Part shown: in pieces, positions 26,966-35,202 of the stretch
How the letters are laid out: each line of letters opens with the position of its first letter
Position numbering within the stretch: position 1 is the first letter of the stretch
Source of the DNA: UBA6918 sp040754425
GTDB taxonomy: Bacteria; Pseudomonadota; Gammaproteobacteria; Burkholderiales; Thiobacillaceae
Length of the DNA: 64,000 nucleotides
Reading direction: 5' to 3'
Assembly: GCA_040754425.1 (NCBI GenBank)
Contig: JBFMCR010000037.1
Coordinates: forward strand, 1-64,000
Program-made: the position numbers and the translations under genes
The notes under the pieces: model-generated
The model's input: the letters and a program-made list of their open reading frames with translations, nothing else
Told to the model about the DNA's origin: nothing
The model's database searches: none

Positions 26966-29518
26966 TCAATTGGTGGCTTGTTCGATAGGCAGGCTGCCGA
27001 CGAAATTGCGCAGGCGCAGGTACTCGGCCTGGATGTCGTCGAGCTGGGCCTCGACCTCGCTCCAGTTGGATTTGGCAAACGCCGCTTCCAGCCGGGTGGC
27101 GGACTGGAACATCACGTCGGCGGCAATGGAGGCGGCCGCTCCGCGCAGGCTGTGGGCCTCGCGCCTGCCGTGGGCGGCATCGCGGGTTTCCCAGGCGGTC
27201 TGCAAGGCATCCAGCGAAGCTTCCGTGGTCTGCAAAAAGAGCTGCAGGAATTCTTCCTGCAAGCGGTTCTGGCCGGAGAGTCTGGCCACGTCGATGGGGG
27301 GGGGCATCTCGATGGCCGAACCCGGCAGCCAGCGCGACAGCACCGAAATCAGCGCCGCCTCCTCGTAGGGCTTGGTGAGGTAGTCGTTCATGCCGGCCTG
27401 CAGGCATTGCTCGCGGAAATCCTCGCCGGCCTGGGCCGAGAGCGCGACGATGGGCACCCTGGCGTGCGCGTCGGGCAGGGCGCGGATGGCGCGCGTGGCG
27501 GCGAAGCCGTCCATGCCAGGCATTTGCCAGTCCATCAGGATCAGATCCCATTCCTGCTTACGCGCCTGCTCGAGCGCCTCGCGCCCGTTGCTCACGATGG
27601 TGGGGCTTAGGCCCAGCGAAGTCAACTGGTAGGACAGCACCTTCTGGTTGACCGGATGGTCTTCGGCGACCAGCACGCGGCCCCGGAAGCGCTCGGTCTG
27701 CACCGGCAGCATCGACACTGCCTCGCTGTCCGGCGGTGCCACGGCATAAGGCAGTTCCAGCCAGAACATGGTGCCCTTCCCGCCGCCGGGCGGCGGACTC
27801 ATCACGCCGATGTCGCCGCCCATGAGGTCGGCCAGTTTGCGGCAGATCGCCAACCCCAGGCCGGTGCCGCCGTAGTGCCGGGTGGTGGAGGCATCGGCCT
27901 GGGAAAAAGCATTGAACAGCTGGTCCCGGGCTTCGGGCGCGATGCCCACGCCTTCGTCGCGCACTTCCATGCGCATTCTCTGCCCGTCTTCGGTCAGCCC
28001 GGCCCGGATGCCGACATTGCCGTGCGAGGTGAACTTGATGGCGTTGTCCACCAGGTTGAGCAGGATCTGGCGCACCCGGTGCGGGTCGCCCTGCACCATG
28101 GTTTGCAGGGCCGGCGCAATCTTCATTTCGAAGCCGAGGGATTTTTCCAGCACGCGCGGCCGGTACAGGTCCGCCACGTTCTGCAGCACCTGCGCAGGCA
28201 CATAGGCCACGTTCTCTATTGCAAGCTTGCCGGCCTCGATCTTGGAAAAGTCCAGGATGTCGTTGATCACGGTCAAAAGCCCCTGTGCCGACTGCCGCAG
28301 GGTGAGGGCGTATTCGCGCTGGATGCCGGTGAGCGGCTCGCGCATCAAGAGGTCGCCCATGCCGAGGATGCCATGCATGGGCGTGCGGATCTCGTGGCTG
28401 ACGTTGGCGATGAACTCGTTTTTGGCCCTGGCCGCGGCCAGGGCCGCATCGCGCGCGTACTTCAGTTCGATCTCGGCCTCCTTGCGCTCGGAAATGTCGC
28501 GCATGATCGCCTGGATCACCGGGCGGCCTTCCAGTTCCATGGCGTGCAGCGCGATTTCCGACGGGAACAGGCTGCCGTCCTCGCGGCGGCCTATCCATTC
28601 CATGAAGGCGTGGCCGTTCTTGCGCGCCAGTTCCAGATGGCGCTTGGCGTAAGGGATGGCGGGCTCGCCGTCGGCCTGCAGGTAGGCGCCCAGGTCGGAA
28701 ATTTTCCTGCTCAGGAAGTCTTCCACCCTGGTAAGGCCGAACATCTGCAGCGTGGCAGGGTTGCAGTCGATGAATCCCTCGTCGCCGAGAATCACCACAG
28801 CGTCTGAGTTGGACTCGAACAGGGTCTGGAACTTGGTCTTTTCGCCGTCCAGCATGCGGGTCTGCATCGCCACCCGGCGCGACACCGTCAGCGCCACCGC
28901 GCCCACCAGCGCGACCGCAATCAGGCCCAGCAGCAAGATGAAATTGCGCGTGGCGGAATAGGCGGCATAAGTCCTGATCAGCGCCTGCTCGTTGTCCTCG
29001 CGCTGCAGCCGGGTCATTTCGTCGAGCGCGGCGACCAGCTTGTTCTGCAGCGGGATCGCCTGCTGCTGCAGGAGCGTGAGCGCACCGTAGTTGTTCTGCT
29101 CCAGCGCCGAGCTGATCACCTCGAACATCACCGGCTGGTTTACCCGCGTGATTTCGTCCACCCTGGCCATGAGTTCCTTCTCGTGGGCGCTTTCCTGCAT
29201 CTCGATCAGGGTGGCGCGATCCTTGGCGTAGCGCTCGCCCAGTTCCATGAAGCGCTGGAACAGTTCCTCCTGTTCCCACCGGTCGATCGACACCACGATG
29301 TGGTGCATCACCACGGCGCGGTCGCGCAGGGTGTCGCGCATGCGGCTGGCCAGGCTGGATTTCACATTGTTGACCGATACCACGTGCTCCAACTGTCGGT
29401 TGGAGTCGGCCATCTGCGTCACCGCCAGCACGATCACGCCCAGCAGCAGCAGCATGGCCAGGGCAAAGCCCAGGCCGATGTTGAGCATGAGCTGGCGCAT
29501 GGGCCTGGTGGTGTTCAT
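26966..29518 (-). CDS. hybrid sensor histidine kinase with receiver and HPt
   Basis: 850 residues from the ATG at 29518. Membrane helix (about 10-32), four-helix periplasmic sensor (33-180), second helix (about 185-207), PAS domain (about 225-335), HisKA with NVSHEIRTPMHG (phospho-His375), HATPase with NLVDNAIKFT and GGTGLGLAICRKL, receiver domain with LILMDWQMPG (Asp663) and an HPt domain with AHSLRGAA (His789). A BarA/TorS-like phosphorelay protein. No response regulator with DNA-binding domain is adjacent. Its start overlaps the stop of a 58-residue ORF (ATGA). Confidence 0.9.
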   Translation of the reverse strand: MNTTRPMRQLMLNIGLGFALAMLLLLGVIVLAVTQMADSNRQLEHVVSVNNVKSSLASRMRDTLRDRAVVMHHIVVSIDRWEQEELFQRFMELGERYAKDRATLIEMQESAHEKELMARVDEITRVNQPVMFEVISSALEQNNYGALTLLQQQAIPLQNKLVAALDEMTRLQREDNEQALIRTYAAYSATRNFILLLGLIAVALVGAVALTVSRRVAMQTRMLDGEKTKFQTLFESNSDAVVILGDEGFIDCNPATLQMFGLTRVEDFLSRKISDLGAYLQADGEPAIPYAKRHLELARKNGHAFMEWIGRREDGSLFPSEIALHAMELEGRPVIQAIMRDISERKEAEIELKYARDAALAAARAKNEFIANVSHEIRTPMHGILGMGDLLMREPLTGIQREYALTLRQSAQGLLTVINDILDFSKIEAGKLAIENVAYVPAQVLQNVADLYRPRVLEKSLGFEMKIAPALQTMVQGDPHRVRQILLNLVDNAIKFTSHGNVGIRAGLTEDGQRMRMEVRDEGVGIAPEARDQLFNAFSQADASTTRHYGGTGLGLAICRKLADLMGGDIGVMSPPPGGGKGTMFWLELPYAVAPPDSEAVSMLPVQTERFRGRVLVAEDHPVNQKVLSYQLTSLGLSPTIVSNGREALEQARKQEWDLILMDWQMPGMDGFAATRAIRALPDAHARVPIVALSAQAGEDFREQCLQAGMNDYLTKPYEEAALISVLSRWLPGSAIEMPPPIDVARLSGQNRLQEEFLQLFLQTTEASLDALQTAWETRDAAHGRREAHSLRGAAASIAADVMFQSATRLEAAFAKSNWSEVEAQLDDIQAEYLRLRNFVGSLPIEQATN

Positions 29519-29691
29519 GTGCGTTCTCCCCGTTCCGCCTTGCCGGCCAGGGCGTTGGAGGGGGGCGGCAGCGCCGGGCTGACCATCGCATCGATGCCCG
29601 GCCCGGGCAGGCGCGCAATGTCGTCTTCCGAGAGCCGGCCCGAGGTACACGGCCAGTCGAATACCTGGTGGGTAGTGATCGCGCCCATCAT
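29515..29691 (-). CDS. tiny ORF coupled to the hybrid kinase
   Basis: 58 residues, opening MMGAITTHQVFDWPCTSGRL and ending GERT. It overlaps the kinase start by four bases (ATGA) and its own ATG overlaps the stop of another tiny ORF (ATGATG), so three frames are stitched by stop-start overlaps. One cysteine, no membrane helix. I do not recognise it. It could instead be the displaced second half of one longer ancestral gene if a frameshift lies near 29690. Confidence 0.45.
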   Translation of the reverse strand: MMGAITTHQVFDWPCTSGRLSEDDIARLPGPGIDAMVSPALPPPSNALAGKAERGERT

Positions 29692-29846
29692 GCCCGCACC
29701 GGCGAAGCGCCGGGAAAGCCGGGAAAGAGTGTGAGCCTGCCTGCCTTACTGTCGGCGGCGAACAGCAGAGTGGCGAGCCGGGTCCTGTCGCCCGGTTCGG
29801 CGATGAACGCGGAGGCAAACACAACCGGCATCAGCTTGTAATCCAT
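29688..29846 (-). CDS. tiny ORF heading the kinase gene group
   Basis: 52 residues (MDYKLMPVVFASAFIAEPGD at the start, ending FPGASPVRA), with a slightly hydrophobic N-terminus but no clear signal peptide. The stop codon overlaps the ATG of the next tiny ORF. No family recognised. The close packing with two downstream frames is the only support for its being translated. Confidence 0.4.
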   Translation of the reverse strand: MDYKLMPVVFASAFIAEPGDRTRLATLLFAADSKAGRLTLFPGFPGASPVRA

Positions 29847-29920
29847 GGCATACGCGGCAAGGCCGGCACAAAGGTACGGTCGATGGTATTTTGCGCCTTT
29901 TTGCCGCGGGCTGCGCAGAA

Positions 29921-30223
29921 TCAGCGCGGCGTGTCGCGCCGCGGCCGGCCGTAGAGCGCGCGCAACTCGTTCTTCGCCTGTTCCAGGCGCGCGCGCTGCG
30001 CCGCATCGAGCTGGCGCCCGGCGCGGTTGATGTAGAACACTAGCATCGACATGGCCGAACGGAAAGGCGCGGCCTTGCGCCGCGTGCTCGCTTCGGCCGA
30101 ACGTCTGAGCGATTCCGCGATCCGCCGCGGGTCGTCTAATGTGAACACGCCGGGTTCGAGGTCGAGCGCGTTGCTGCTCGCGGTGACCTTTTGCGACCAT
30201 TTGCCGGGCTGCGTCTCAGCCAT
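29921..30223 (-). CDS. DUF3175-family protein
   Basis: 100 residues from the ATG at 30223. The segments SNALDLEPGVFTLDDPRRIA, SLRRSAEASTRRKA and SAMSMLVFYINRAG are those I associate with DUF3175, a small conserved cytoplasmic family of unknown function. The protein is strongly basic at its C-terminus (LRALYGRPRRDTPR), which may mean nucleic-acid contact. Upstream of the two tiny ORFs and the kinase on the same strand (gap 74 bases), so it may share their transcript. Confidence 0.7.
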   Translation of the reverse strand: MAETQPGKWSQKVTASSNALDLEPGVFTLDDPRRIAESLRRSAEASTRRKAAPFRSAMSMLVFYINRAGRQLDAAQRARLEQAKNELRALYGRPRRDTPR

Positions 30224-30322
30224 GGCGAGAAGGGAGGGATGGCACTGCGTCTGCCGCACAGTCGCGCATGGCAGACATCGCCGGGAAAGCAAGGCCGGAA
30301 CAGCGCATCCGGTCCGGATATT

Positions 30323-30796
30323 TCATTCAGCCTGGCACAGTTTGGCGAACGAGCCGCCGGTCAGGGCCTTCAGGTCCGGCGGGCTCGGTTCGATTTCCAG
30401 GCCGCGGCGGCCGGCGCTGACGTAGATGGTGGCATATGCCTCGGCAGAGGCATCGATGAAGGTCCTGAGGCGTTTTTTCTGTCCCAGCGGGCTGACCCCG
30501 CCCAACACATAGCCGGTGATGCGCTCCACATCACGCGGCACGGCCATGGCCGCCCTCCTGGCGCCCGCCGCGCGGGCGATCTGCTTCATGCCCAGCATGG
30601 CCGACACCGGCACCACCCCCACCGCCAGCTCGCGCCCGTCCAGACTCACCACCAGGGTTTTGAACACGCGCGCCGCAGCCACGCCCAGCTTTTCGGCGGC
30701 TTCCAGCCCGTAGGACTCTGTCGCGGGGTCGTGCGCGTATTCGTGCACGCTGTGGGCGACCTTGGACTTTTTGGCGACGTTGATGCCGGGGGTCAT
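30323..30796 (-). CDS. ybaK: YbaK/EbsC-type Cys-tRNA(Pro) deacylase
   Basis: 157 residues from the ATG at 30796. It clears cysteine mischarged on tRNA(Pro). The family core is visible: AARVFKTLVV, AVGVVPVSAMLGMKQIARA (with the Lys of the active site in VFKTL), YVLGGVSPLGQKKRL and the terminal RRGLEIEPSPPDL. Standard length. An in-frame upstream extension to 30853 is read from a dispersed repeat and is not used. Confidence 0.9.
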   Translation of the reverse strand: MTPGINVAKKSKVAHSVHEYAHDPATESYGLEAAEKLGVAAARVFKTLVVSLDGRELAVGVVPVSAMLGMKQIARAAGARRAAMAVPRDVERITGYVLGGVSPLGQKKRLRTFIDASAEAYATIYVSAGRRGLEIEPSPPDLKALTGGSFAKLCQAE

Positions 30797-30821
30797 GATG
30801 GTTTCGGTGTGATGCGGATTA

Positions 30822-30925
30822 AGTGAAACAACGCAAGTGTTTCCTCGTCCCACTCTCCCGCGGGGAGAGGGCTGGGGAGAGGGACGGCTGCTGCGTTCAT
30901 GATTCGGGTTGGCGCAGTCGCCATG
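30822..30925. repeat. 104-bp dispersed repeat, copy 1
   Basis: Runs from AGTGAAACAACGCAAGTG to CAGTCGCCATG and includes a REP-like core (CTCTCCCGCGGGGAGAGGG). An inverted copy of about 75-80% identity by eye lies at 32971-33074. The two copies bracket 30930-32880. Confidence 0.7.
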
Positions 30926-30929
30926 TCCG

Positions 30930-31289
30930 TTAGCCTGCCAGGATCCAGATTATCGCAGCCAATGCCAGCGCCGTGGCTGCGGCAAGCCAGCGCATGCGCA
31001 CGCGATTGGCTTCGATGCGCCGGATGAGCTGGGCGTTCTGCTCGGCCAGGCCCTGGATCAACTGGGAAGATGCCAGCATCTGCTCGTGCAACTCGGCCAC
31101 CGTTGCTTCCAGCGCCTGCACGCGCGCCTCCAGCGCTGCCGTCGTACCCGCCGCTGCGGCCAGCGGCGCGGGCGGCTGCCGACTTGCCATGCCCAGCAGC
31201 TTCCTCGCGCCATCGGCAAGCCGGGGCGCGTTGCGGATCACATCCGACCAGGGAACGGCCTGCAAAATGGTGACCCAACCGATAGCCAT
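30930..31289 (-). CDS. small coiled-coil membrane-anchored protein
   Basis: 119 residues from the ATG at 31289. An N-terminal soluble part (AIGWVTILQAVPWSDVIRNA) is followed by a predicted coiled coil (about 50-95: LEARVQALEATVAELHEQ and LIQGLAEQNAQLIRRIEA), and a C-terminal membrane helix (about 98-118) ending IWILAG. Tail-anchored topology is likely. Function unknown. It follows the ion channel gene by 40 bases on the same strand. Confidence 0.65.
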   Translation of the reverse strand: MAIGWVTILQAVPWSDVIRNAPRLADGARKLLGMASRQPPAPLAAAAGTTAALEARVQALEATVAELHEQMLASSQLIQGLAEQNAQLIRRIEANRVRMRWLAAATALALAAIIWILAG

Positions 31290-31329
31290 GCCAGTACCCC
31301 CTTGCGGGCGCGCCCGCATCAAAATCGTA

Positions 31330-31776
31330 TCAGTTCTTGACCTCCGGGCCAGGCCTCGCGTTCCAGAAGCGCTCCATCGAAATATAGGTGAACGAGGCTG
31401 ACCAGCCGATGAGCAGCAGCCCGTTCAGTGCCTCCACCCCCGCCAGCAGGCGCACCGGCCCGATCGGTGTCAGGTCGCCGAAGCCGATGGAAGAATAGGT
31501 CTCGGCCGAGAAATAAATGAAGGAAGGAATGGAAATGTCTGCGGTGCCCGCCAGCGCGCCCGCATCCAGATGGGTCACCAGCACATAAATCGACACGCCA
31601 TAGAGCGAAATTTCCGCCAAGTGCGCAAGAAAGGCGACGACGATCACCACCAGCAGCTTGGAACGGCTGGGGATCGCGATCCTGGGCAGGACCGTATTCA
31701 GCGCACTCAGCACCTCATGATGCAACAGCGTGGTGGCGGTGACGAGGAAAACGCAGGTTAGGACGGCGGCGAGCAT
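31330..31776 (-). CDS. two-helix potassium channel family protein
   Basis: 148 residues. Three or four hydrophobic helices (about 1-18, 40-68, 110-132) and a pore loop with the selectivity-filter-like SSIGFGDLTPIG (about residues 94-105), differing from the classical TVGYGD. Ion_trans_2 family without a cytoplasmic RCK domain, so gating is unclear. A 258-base gap upstream (31777-32034) holds no gene I can support. Confidence 0.8.
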   Translation of the reverse strand: MLAAVLTCVFLVTATTLLHHEVLSALNTVLPRIAIPSRSKLLVVIVVAFLAHLAEISLYGVSIYVLVTHLDAGALAGTADISIPSFIYFSAETYSSIGFGDLTPIGPVRLLAGVEALNGLLLIGWSASFTYISMERFWNARPGPEVKN

Positions 31777-32034
31777 GATGGATGAGGCTTGATTTGCGGG
31801 TGGCGGGCGCTGCGTTCGTCGGCAAGGAGGAGTTCATGGCGCCCAACATGCAAGGTGAGGGGCTGGCCGAAAACAGGTGAGGCCCGCTGTAAGCCAGTCA
31901 CTCTCGATTACCGGCTTAGAGCGCATTGTGAGGATTGCCTCGCTGCGGAACAGGCGAGTGCGAACTGGGCCGAAAGCAATAGCCTCCAGGCGACGAGACG
32001 ACTCGACCCCGGCCGACAGGCTCTGGCAGAGTAG

Positions 32035-32436
32035 CTACGCATTATGGATAGCCTGAGTAACGGCTTTGTGCAATGTTTCCTCGTTTTTCTCAACAAATGC
32101 CATGACTTCCATGATCGTCTGCTCGGAAAGAATTTCAAGGCCGAACTGAGCCGCAAGATGGCAAAATGCGAAAGCGATATGCGGATCGTCGAGGACACCC
32201 CCAACTTTTTCTTTCGATGCGACGTAGCTGCTGAAGGCGGCATCTGCCGCCGCCGCGACCTTTTCCTTTGGCAGGCCGCGAAACTTTACCGCTACCTGCG
32301 GCGCGAGATGAAACAGAACATTTTCATCCGGCTCGGAACCGACCAATTCCATAAAGGGCAAGGTCTCGAATGCATCGCTATATGCGCTGGCGATTTCGGC
32401 CAGCCATTCAGAAGGATTTTGCGGAAGTTCGTACAT
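32035..32436 (-). CDS. hypothetical cytoplasmic protein
   Basis: 133 residues, not recognised. Mostly helical by composition, acidic N-terminal half (SEWLAEIASAYSDAFETLPF), with one cysteine (AFCHLAAQ). No signal peptide, no membrane helix. Codon use is less GC-biased than its neighbours. It stands alone between intergenic stretches, on the same strand as its neighbours. Confidence 0.55.
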   Translation of the reverse strand: MYELPQNPSEWLAEIASAYSDAFETLPFMELVGSEPDENVLFHLAPQVAVKFRGLPKEKVAAAADAAFSSYVASKEKVGGVLDDPHIAFAFCHLAAQFGLEILSEQTIMEVMAFVEKNEETLHKAVTQAIHNA

Positions 32437-32478
32437 GGACAGGATCGTGTTACGGGTAAGAGCCCCAACTCCGGGCTT

Positions 32479-32527
32479 GAGGGGCGAAAAGTCAGCAAGC
32501 TTAGCTTGGAGTCTTTTCGCCCCCCTC
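32479..32527. other. imperfect hairpin of unknown role
   Basis: GAGGGGCGAAAAG and CTTTTCGCCCCCCTC pair with a two-base bulge around a loop containing the palindrome AAGCTTAGCTT. No T tract follows on either strand, so it is not a typical terminator. It lies between two same-strand genes. Confidence 0.4.
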
Positions 32528-32553
32528 GAAGCGCTTGTCAGGCAATATGCCGA

Positions 32554-32880
32554 TCAGCGGCCACGGCCGCCTGGCCCCATGCCACCGCCGCCGGGTCCCA
32601 TGCCGCCTCCTCTGGCAGGGGGCTCGTCCGGCAAGGTGACGCCCTGAGCCTTGGCGCGCTCCTTCATGCGCTCGTGATGCTCCTGGCGAATTTGCTCTCT
32701 TTCCCGGGCAGTTTTCGCGGCGCGCATTTTGGTACGATATTCATTGCGCTCCTGTTGCGTCATGATCTGGCTGCCATAGATCGTTTCTTCCTGATCGGCC
32801 CCAAGCGAGACGCCGGCAGACAGAGTCAGGGCGCCGGCCAATGCGCAGACAATTGCCGTTCGTTTCATTCGTTTCATCAT
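32554..32880 (-). CDS. small exported protein with Gly-Pro-rich tail
   Basis: 108 residues from the ATG at 32880 (AAGGAG upstream). Signal peptide about 1-26. The mature part has a charged helix (TQQERNEYRTKMRAAKTARE) resembling small Spy/CpxP-like periplasmic proteins of sulfur and iron oxidisers, and ends in a low-complexity GGGMGPGGGGMGPGGRGR tail. Function unknown. Confidence 0.6.
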   Translation of the reverse strand: MMKRMKRTAIVCALAGALTLSAGVSLGADQEETIYGSQIMTQQERNEYRTKMRAAKTAREREQIRQEHHERMKERAKAQGVTLPDEPPARGGGMGPGGGGMGPGGRGR

Positions 32881-32970
32881 CGTATGCTCCTTGCGAAAGC
32901 GGGTTGCTTCATTCGCGACCGCGATCACTGCAACCCGTTCAGTGATCGTGCCCGACGTTCGCCATACGGG

Positions 32971-33074
32971 CATGGCGGCTGCGACCACCCGAATCATGAA
33001 CGCAGCGCACCGCCGTGTCCGTTCCTTCTCCTCGTGGGAGAGAGGAACGAGGAAACGCTTCGCGTTGTTTCACG
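32971..33074. repeat. 104-bp dispersed repeat, copy 2 (inverted)
   Basis: Begins CATGGCGGCTGCGACCACCC and ends GTTGTTTCAC, the reverse complement (with mismatches) of 30822-30925. A REP-like core lies in the middle (TCCTCGTGGGAGAGAGGAAC). Confidence 0.7.
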
Positions 33075-33168
33075 TTAACCGGCAGCCAAAAAAGTGGCGA
33101 CGAATGAGCGCCGCTGTCGGCTATCCGCGTTGATGGCGTTGTTGGGCGGCCATGGCAATCGGATGACT

Positions 33169-33588
33169 TCACCAGGACAACGTCTTGGTATCGTCCCTAA
33201 ACAAGGCATCCCCGGTAAGTTCGGGGTTCCCTACTTTGAATCCGGGCAACAGATCCGACTCGCTTACGCCGACTTGTTTCATGCAATATTGGCAGACTAT
33301 GACCATGGCGCCCTTGTCCATCAGGGCAGCGAGCGACTTTTGCTGATCGGCAAATTTTGAGGCATACCGCTTGGAAGCAAGGTGAACGCCTTTCCCATTG
33401 AGAAAAATCGTCAACGGATGCCCTCTCGTAAAATGAACGTTCCCAAAATGGAGCGCGTGGTCGACCCGTGGCACATTATCAGTCGAAAGACTGATGAAAA
33501 GCGGATCGTTTTCGCCCGCCAACGCCGGATTCGCGGCGACGCCGAGGATCAGCGGCAGGGCAGCCAACAATTGTTTGAGCAGTTTCAT
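33169..33588 (-). CDS. exported DsrE-family protein
   Basis: 139 residues from the ATG at 33588. Signal peptide about 1-24 (ending PALAGEN). The mature domain follows the DsrE/DsrF/TusD fold: a strand with ISLSTDNV, the helix DHALHFGNVHF, the strand PLTIFLNGKGVHL, and the active-cysteine-like region VIVCQYCMKQVG. A periplasmic DsrE-like protein may carry sulfane sulfur on its cysteine; that is inference from the family. Position next to repeats and an IS relic. Confidence 0.75.
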   Translation of the reverse strand: MKLLKQLLAALPLILGVAANPALAGENDPLFISLSTDNVPRVDHALHFGNVHFTRGHPLTIFLNGKGVHLASKRYASKFADQQKSLAALMDKGAMVIVCQYCMKQVGVSESDLLPGFKVGNPELTGDALFRDDTKTLSW

Positions 33589-33786
33589 ATGGATTTCCTT
33601 ATAAAGGGGCAGAAGTTTCAACCGCATCGATTGGGAGCCGATGGCATTATTACGCTAGTATAGGCAGGAACCTTCCGGCATGCGGCAAATGGCCGCGGCA
33701 GATGCTGAGGTGAGCGCCAACGTGACCTCCCCCGAAAAAACGTCTTCCAATGGTAACGTAAGATTGAGTTACAAGAGGGAAGGAAG

Positions 33787-33855
33787 ATGAAGAAAATACC
33801 GAGGCAGGAATACACGCCCGAATTTCGGGAATTGGCTGTCAAGCGCGCCAAATAA
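33787..33855 (+). pseudogene. IS3-family orfA N-terminal stub
   Basis: 22 codons starting MKKIPRQEYTPEFRELAV, the well-known beginning of an IS3-group transposase OrfA, with GGGAAGGAAG upstream. The frame ends in a TAA created by the junction with the repeat array. The helix-turn-helix and everything downstream are gone. Confidence 0.7.
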
Positions 33856-34183
33856 TCGTGTCTGATCCCATTTACGCATTTCTGTTTCCATTCCCCCATT
33901 TACAGGACCCCATTTACGTTCCGAATAATCGTGTCTGACCCTATTTACGTTTGACCCTATTTACGCATTTAATAATCGTGTCTGACCCTATTTACGTACG
34001 CCTTTCGTTCCGAATAATCGTGTCTGACCCTATTTACGCCGCGCCATGACCCTATTTACGCCGCGCCATGACCCTATTTACGCCGACCCTATTTACGCCA
34101 GACCCTATTTACGCCAAATAATCGCATTTACGTGTTTACGTGCGTTTACGATCGTGTCTGACCCCTATTTACGTTTACGCCTT
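33850..34183. repeat. degenerate array of AATAATCGTGTCTGACCCTATTTACG-type units
   Basis: About a dozen full or partial units of the words AATAATCGTGTCTGA, GACCCTATTTACG and TTTACGC are packed in 334 bases, with irregular lengths and short remnants between (CCGCGCCAT appears twice). The full unit starts at 33851, 33923, 33971 and 34013. No coding sequence. It directly follows the transposase stub and ends about 60 bases before miaA. 33592-33786 holds no gene. Confidence 0.75.
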
Positions 34184-34243
34184 TCCAAACAAGTTGGGGC
34201 AAGCATAGGATGATGATGCCAATCATTCCGGATTCGTAGAGAT

Positions 34244-35176
34244 TTGAACCCGCCCGCCATTTTCCTTATGGGCCCTACCGCCAGCGGCAAGACCGGGGTG
34301 GCGGTGCAACTGGTGCGGCGTTTGCCGCTGGAGATCGTCAGCGTGGATTCGGCGCTGGTGTATCGCGGCATGGACATCGGTACCGCCAAGCCGGATGCGG
34401 CAACCTTGCGCCTTGCGCCGCATCATCTGATCGACCTCATCGACCCCACCGGGACCTATTCCGCGGCCCGGTTCCGCGAGGATGCGCTGCGGGTGATGGC
34501 GGAGATCACCGCGCGCGGCCATGCGCCGCTTTTGGTGGGCGGCACCATGCTCTATTTCAAGGCGCTGTGGCATGGGCTGTCGGAACTGCCGCAGGCCGAT
34601 GCCAGACTGCGCGGGGAAATCGAACAGGAAGCGCGCGAGCGCGGCTGGCCGGCGCTGCATGCGGAACTCGCGAAGCTCGACCCGGAAACCGCGCAGCGCC
34701 TGAAGCCGGCCGACGCGCAAAGAATTCAGCGCGCGCTGGAAGTGGTGCGGCTCACCGGCAGGCCGATGTCGGAAGTTTTGCGAGGAAGCCGCAGCGAAGC
34801 CCTGCCTTACCGCGTGCTGCCGCTGGCGCTGGTGCCGTCCGACAGATCGGTGCTGCACGCGCGTATCGCCGAGCGCTTCGCCGCCATGCTGGAGGCCGGG
34901 CTGGTGGAAGAATTGGAGGCGCTGCGCAGGAAATATCCGCTCAAGCCCAGCCTGCCGTCCATGCGCTGCGTGGGCTACCGCCAGGCGTGGGAATACCTGG
35001 AAGGCGAATACGACCGCGAAGAGTTGTTGAACCGCGGCATCTACGCCACACGCCAGCTCGCCAAGCGGCAGCTCACCTGGCTAAGGGGCATGGAGGTGGA
35101 AACCTTCGACTGCCTGGCGGAGGATCTTGCCGCGCAGGTGGAGGCGAGGGTGAGGGGTTTTCTGGGAGCGGGATAA
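34244..35176 (+). CDS. miaA: tRNA dimethylallyltransferase
   Basis: 310 residues from a TTG at 34244; no better start is available. P-loop GPTASGKTGVA (about residues 10-20), the DSALVYRGMDIGTAKP tRNA-contact motif, and RQLAKRQLTWLRG near the C-terminus are as expected. It adds the isoprenyl group to A37 of tRNAs reading UNN codons. The upstream sequence is the repeat array, so its promoter is unclear. No hfq or mutL adjacent. Confidence 0.95.
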   Translation: MNPPAIFLMGPTASGKTGVAVQLVRRLPLEIVSVDSALVYRGMDIGTAKPDAATLRLAPHHLIDLIDPTGTYSAARFREDALRVMAEITARGHAPLLVGGTMLYFKALWHGLSELPQADARLRGEIEQEARERGWPALHAELAKLDPETAQRLKPADAQRIQRALEVVRLTGRPMSEVLRGSRSEALPYRVLPLALVPSDRSVLHARIAERFAAMLEAGLVEELEALRRKYPLKPSLPSMRCVGYRQAWEYLEGEYDREELLNRGIYATRQLAKRQLTWLRGMEVETFDCLAEDLAAQVEARVRGFLGAG

Positions 35177-35202
35177 ATCCCTCGGCGCTTCGCGACGGGA
35201 GA

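Noticed and set aside
30797..30853. N-terminal extension of ybaK to 30853
   Set aside because: The extra codons are read from the dispersed 104-base repeat; the ATG at 30796 gives the standard protein length.
31789..32034. 81-codon ORF upstream of the ion channel gene
   Set aside because: Arg/Cys/Trp-rich composition, no ribosome-binding site, no family resemblance.
33618..33899. 93-codon ORF opposite the IS3 stub
   Set aside because: Runs across the transposase stub and repeat array; sequence is low-information.
33850..34183. CRISPR array
   Set aside because: Units vary in length, are partly trimmed to a few bases, and there are no constant-length unique spacers; no cas genes nearby.
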